From positions 4,427,501 to 4,491,500 of the forward strand of contig NZ_JACHMH010000001.1 in the NCBI RefSeq assembly GCF_014204915.1: a DNA stretch of 64,000 nucleotides, read 5' to 3'. Below the pieces are notes generated by a model. It worked only from the letters and a program-made list of their open reading frames with translations. It had not been told where the DNA came from and did no database searches. Shown here piece by piece: positions 62,528 to 64,000 of this stretch. Origin of the DNA: Crossiella cryophila. Its GTDB lineage: Bacteria; Actinomycetota; Actinomycetes; Mycobacteriales; Pseudonocardiaceae. Position 1 is the first letter of the stretch. Each line of letters begins with the position of its first letter. The position numbers were made by a program, and so were the translations under genes.

Positions 62528-63208
62528 CTACCCGAACACCGGCAGCCGGGCGGCGAAACGGCCGGCGGTGCGGCGCTGGAAGTCGGTCAGCGGCACCCGC
62601 CCGGTGCCCGCGAGCACCACCACCTCGTCGTCCAGCGCGGGCAGGATCGGCGCGCCCGCCAGGGATTCCACCGTGGTGCGGGCCAGTTTCAGCGCGGTGG
62701 GCGCCGGTGGCGGCAGGGTCAGCTCGTGCTTGAGGTCCAGGTGGTGCACGGCCACCTCGACCGCCCAGGTGGCCAGGAAGTCCCCGGAGGCCAGGATCTT
62801 GCCCTGGAAGCGGACGGTGGTCGGCGGCAGCGCGCTGACCATCCTGGACACCGCGTCCGCGGTCGGGCGCAGGTGGCCGAGCAGGCCGGTGGGGCGGCGG
62901 TAGGCCGAGGTGAGCCTGCGGACGTACTGGATCTGGCCGATCCGCTCCGCCTCGTTGCCGGTGCCGGGCAGGCGGCCCTGCCAGTAGCCTGCCGCGTCGG
63001 TGTCCGGCTCGGCGTCGGTGGGGGAGACCAGGCCCAGCAGCATCTCCTGCAGGCCGAGGTGCACGTGCGCGATCACGTCGCCGACCGTCCAGCCGTGACA
63101 GCGGCTGGCCGCCAGCATTTTCGTGTCGTCCAGGGTGTCGCAGACCGCCAGCAGCGCGGAAAGCGCTTCGAGGAAGGCCGTCTGGCCGTCGTGGTGATCG
63201 ACGCGCAT
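62528..63208 (-). CDS. Mycothiol-dependent maleylpyruvate isomerase-like (DinB-fold) protein
   Basis: 226-residue protein of the maleylpyruvate isomerase N-terminal/DinB superfamily. The opening helix is followed by AASRCHGWTVGDVIAHVHLG (about 35-54), matching the family C-x-G-W-x-V-x-D-x-x-x-H pattern, and AVEVAVHHLDLKHEL near 150 supplies further metal-binding histidines. Such proteins use a mycothiol cofactor and a metal; most actinomycete copies lack an assigned substrate. ATG 63208 is the most likely start. Confidence 0.85.
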   Translation of the reverse strand: MRVDHHDGQTAFLEALSALLAVCDTLDDTKMLAASRCHGWTVGDVIAHVHLGLQEMLLGLVSPTDAEPDTDAAGYWQGRLPGTGNEAERIGQIQYVRRLTSAYRRPTGLLGHLRPTADAVSRMVSALPPTTVRFQGKILASGDFLATWAVEVAVHHLDLKHELTLPPPAPTALKLARTTVESLAGAPILPALDDEVVVLAGTGRVPLTDFQRRTAGRFAARLPVFG

Positions 63209-63431
63209 GCGGATCACTCTATCGGGTGGGGATCGATACGTACATTTACGTACAACCCCTAGCGGAATTCCTGCCCGCACGCCTTTTCAGGCTCGGCCGA
63301 CTTCCCGATGGGGCAGCCGATCCAACAATTCCTTGTCGGGTCCGGTTTTCTCCCCGACCCTCGGTGTCAAGCCGCACCAGGAGTGAATTGGACGCATAAC
63401 GTCCGGTGCGCGAGGGGATGGGGGTTGGGAC

Positions 63432-64000
63432 ATGGCAAGACTGCTTTGGCTGCCCGATGTGCTTCGCGGCGCGGGACTGCGTGTTTCCGAGGTCAACGGC
63501 TGGCGCACCAGGGGCGCGGACGGAATGCGCGACCTGCGCGGTGTCCTGCTGCACCACACCGTCGGACGGCGCACCGGGAACTATCCGTCGCTGCCGGTCG
63601 TGCAGAACGGCAGGCCCGGTATCCCGGGACCATTGGCGCAGCTGGGCCTCGCCCGGGACGGGAGCTGGCTCGTCATCGCCTCCGGCCTGGCCAATCACGC
63701 GGGTGACGGCGACTGGCCGGGGCTGCCGCTCAACAACGCGAACCCGCATCTGATCGGGGTGGAAGCGGAGTCGGCCGGTCTGCCGCCGTATGACTGGACC
63801 CCGGCCCAGATCGAGTCCTACCCGCGTGGCGTGGCCGCGTTGCTGCGGCATATCGGACGTGGTTCGGAATGGGCCATCGCGCACAAGGAATGGGCCCGGA
63901 ATCGGAAGACGAACAAGAAGATCGATCCGGCCGGCTGGCCAGGTGACATTTCGGGATTCAGGGCGAGTGTGGCTCGCTGGCTGAACAACCAAGGAGACGA
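63432..64000 (+). CDS. N-acetylmuramoyl-L-alanine amidase, 3' end beyond the window
   Basis: At least 189 residues before the window ends, with no stop. The amidase_2/PGRP fold is seen from RGVLLHHTVGRR (first zinc His, about 44), HLIGVEAESAG (about 113) and WAIAHKEWARNR (second zinc His, about 156) to KKIDPAGWPGDISGF, a typical end block. No signal peptide, so it is endolysin-like or exported by another route. It cleaves the bond between muramic acid and L-Ala in peptidoglycan. A cell-wall-binding repeat domain may follow outside the window. A TTGGGA site precedes ATG 63432. Confidence 0.88.
   Translation, partial: MARLLWLPDVLRGAGLRVSEVNGWRTRGADGMRDLRGVLLHHTVGRRTGNYPSLPVVQNGRPGIPGPLAQLGLARDGSWLVIASGLANHAGDGDWPGLPLNNANPHLIGVEAESAGLPPYDWTPAQIESYPRGVAALLRHIGRGSEWAIAHKEWARNRKTNKKIDPAGWPGDISGFRASVARWLNNQGD

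Overview
The window is about 72% G+C with NNC/NNG codon choice, many GTG starts, gene pairs coupled by ATGA/GTGA overlaps, an F420-dependent (LLM-class) oxidoreductase, a mycothiol-type maleylpyruvate isomerase-fold protein, streptogrisin-type proteases and a MatB/MatC malonate locus. This points to a filamentous actinomycete, most likely Pseudonocardiales (Crossiella, Saccharothrix or Kutzneria-like; an inference from gene content only). No rRNA, tRNA, CRISPR array, transposase or prophage was seen. About 58 protein genes are supported, in ordinary chromosomal style, with a high density of transcriptional regulators.

Layout. 1-7002: a PucR-type regulator, a 950-bp non-coding block built of nested inverted repeats, then a four-gene set (S12 serine hydrolase, M20 peptidase, GNAT acyltransferase, enolase-superfamily N-acylamino acid racemase) that matches the known D-to-L amino acid conversion route. 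6999-14298: AlkZ-like protein, HD hydrolase, GlxA/AraC regulator, flavodoxin-like reductase, LysR, a divergent MarR/Bcr-type efflux pair and an unrecognised protein. 14303-21434: SGNH esterase, ECF sigma/anti-sigma pair, Gfo/Idh/MocA oxidoreductase and two tandem secreted proteases (subtilisin, then streptogrisin with a C-terminal P-domain), ending in a 14-bp tandem repeat array. 21578-29749: giant LuxR (LAL) regulator, OmpR-type two-component system, a Baeyer-Villiger-type monooxygenase and a secreted alpha/beta hydrolase.

29911-43582: DeoR regulator with a repeated TGCACGTT motif, a deoxyribosyltransferase-like protein, an F420 oxidoreductase, an ArsR/GntR pair, the malonate locus (MatC transporter, MatB ligase, fused carboxyltransferase), a NarL-type two-component system with an unusual kinase tail, a DsbA-like protein, a secreted S12 hydrolase, a DUF574 methyltransferase, a ketopantoate reductase-like protein and an HxlR regulator. 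43583-44416 is a repeat-rich gene desert. 44417-50122: acyl-CoA dehydrogenase plus fused 2-oxoacid dehydrogenase E1, GH2 glycosidase, and back-to-back LacI-like and MerR-like operator sites before an SDR gene. 51120-64000: cyclophilin, LysR, SRPBCC/ArsR pair, a second array of 22-bp repeats, ArsC-like protein, an amino-acid catabolic set (Glu/Leu-type dehydrogenase, FAD amine oxidase, aldehyde dehydrogenase, divergent ornithine cyclodeaminase-family gene), cold-shock protein, amino acid permease, DHFR-like protein, GNAT, maleylpyruvate isomerase-like protein and the start of a peptidoglycan amidase that runs off the end.

The least explained signals are non-coding: a 22-bp GTGTTGGCCGTT repeat family found in three clusters (14 copies, both orientations), the three long imperfect hairpins it brackets at 1628-2199, and the exact 14-bp periodic array at 21431-21584. 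The most interesting coding signals are the D-amino acid recycling operon, the fused carboxyltransferase beside MatB/MatC, the streptogrisin/P-domain fusion, the monooxygenase lacking the fingerprint histidine and the histidine kinase with a C-terminal membrane segment and exported-looking domain.
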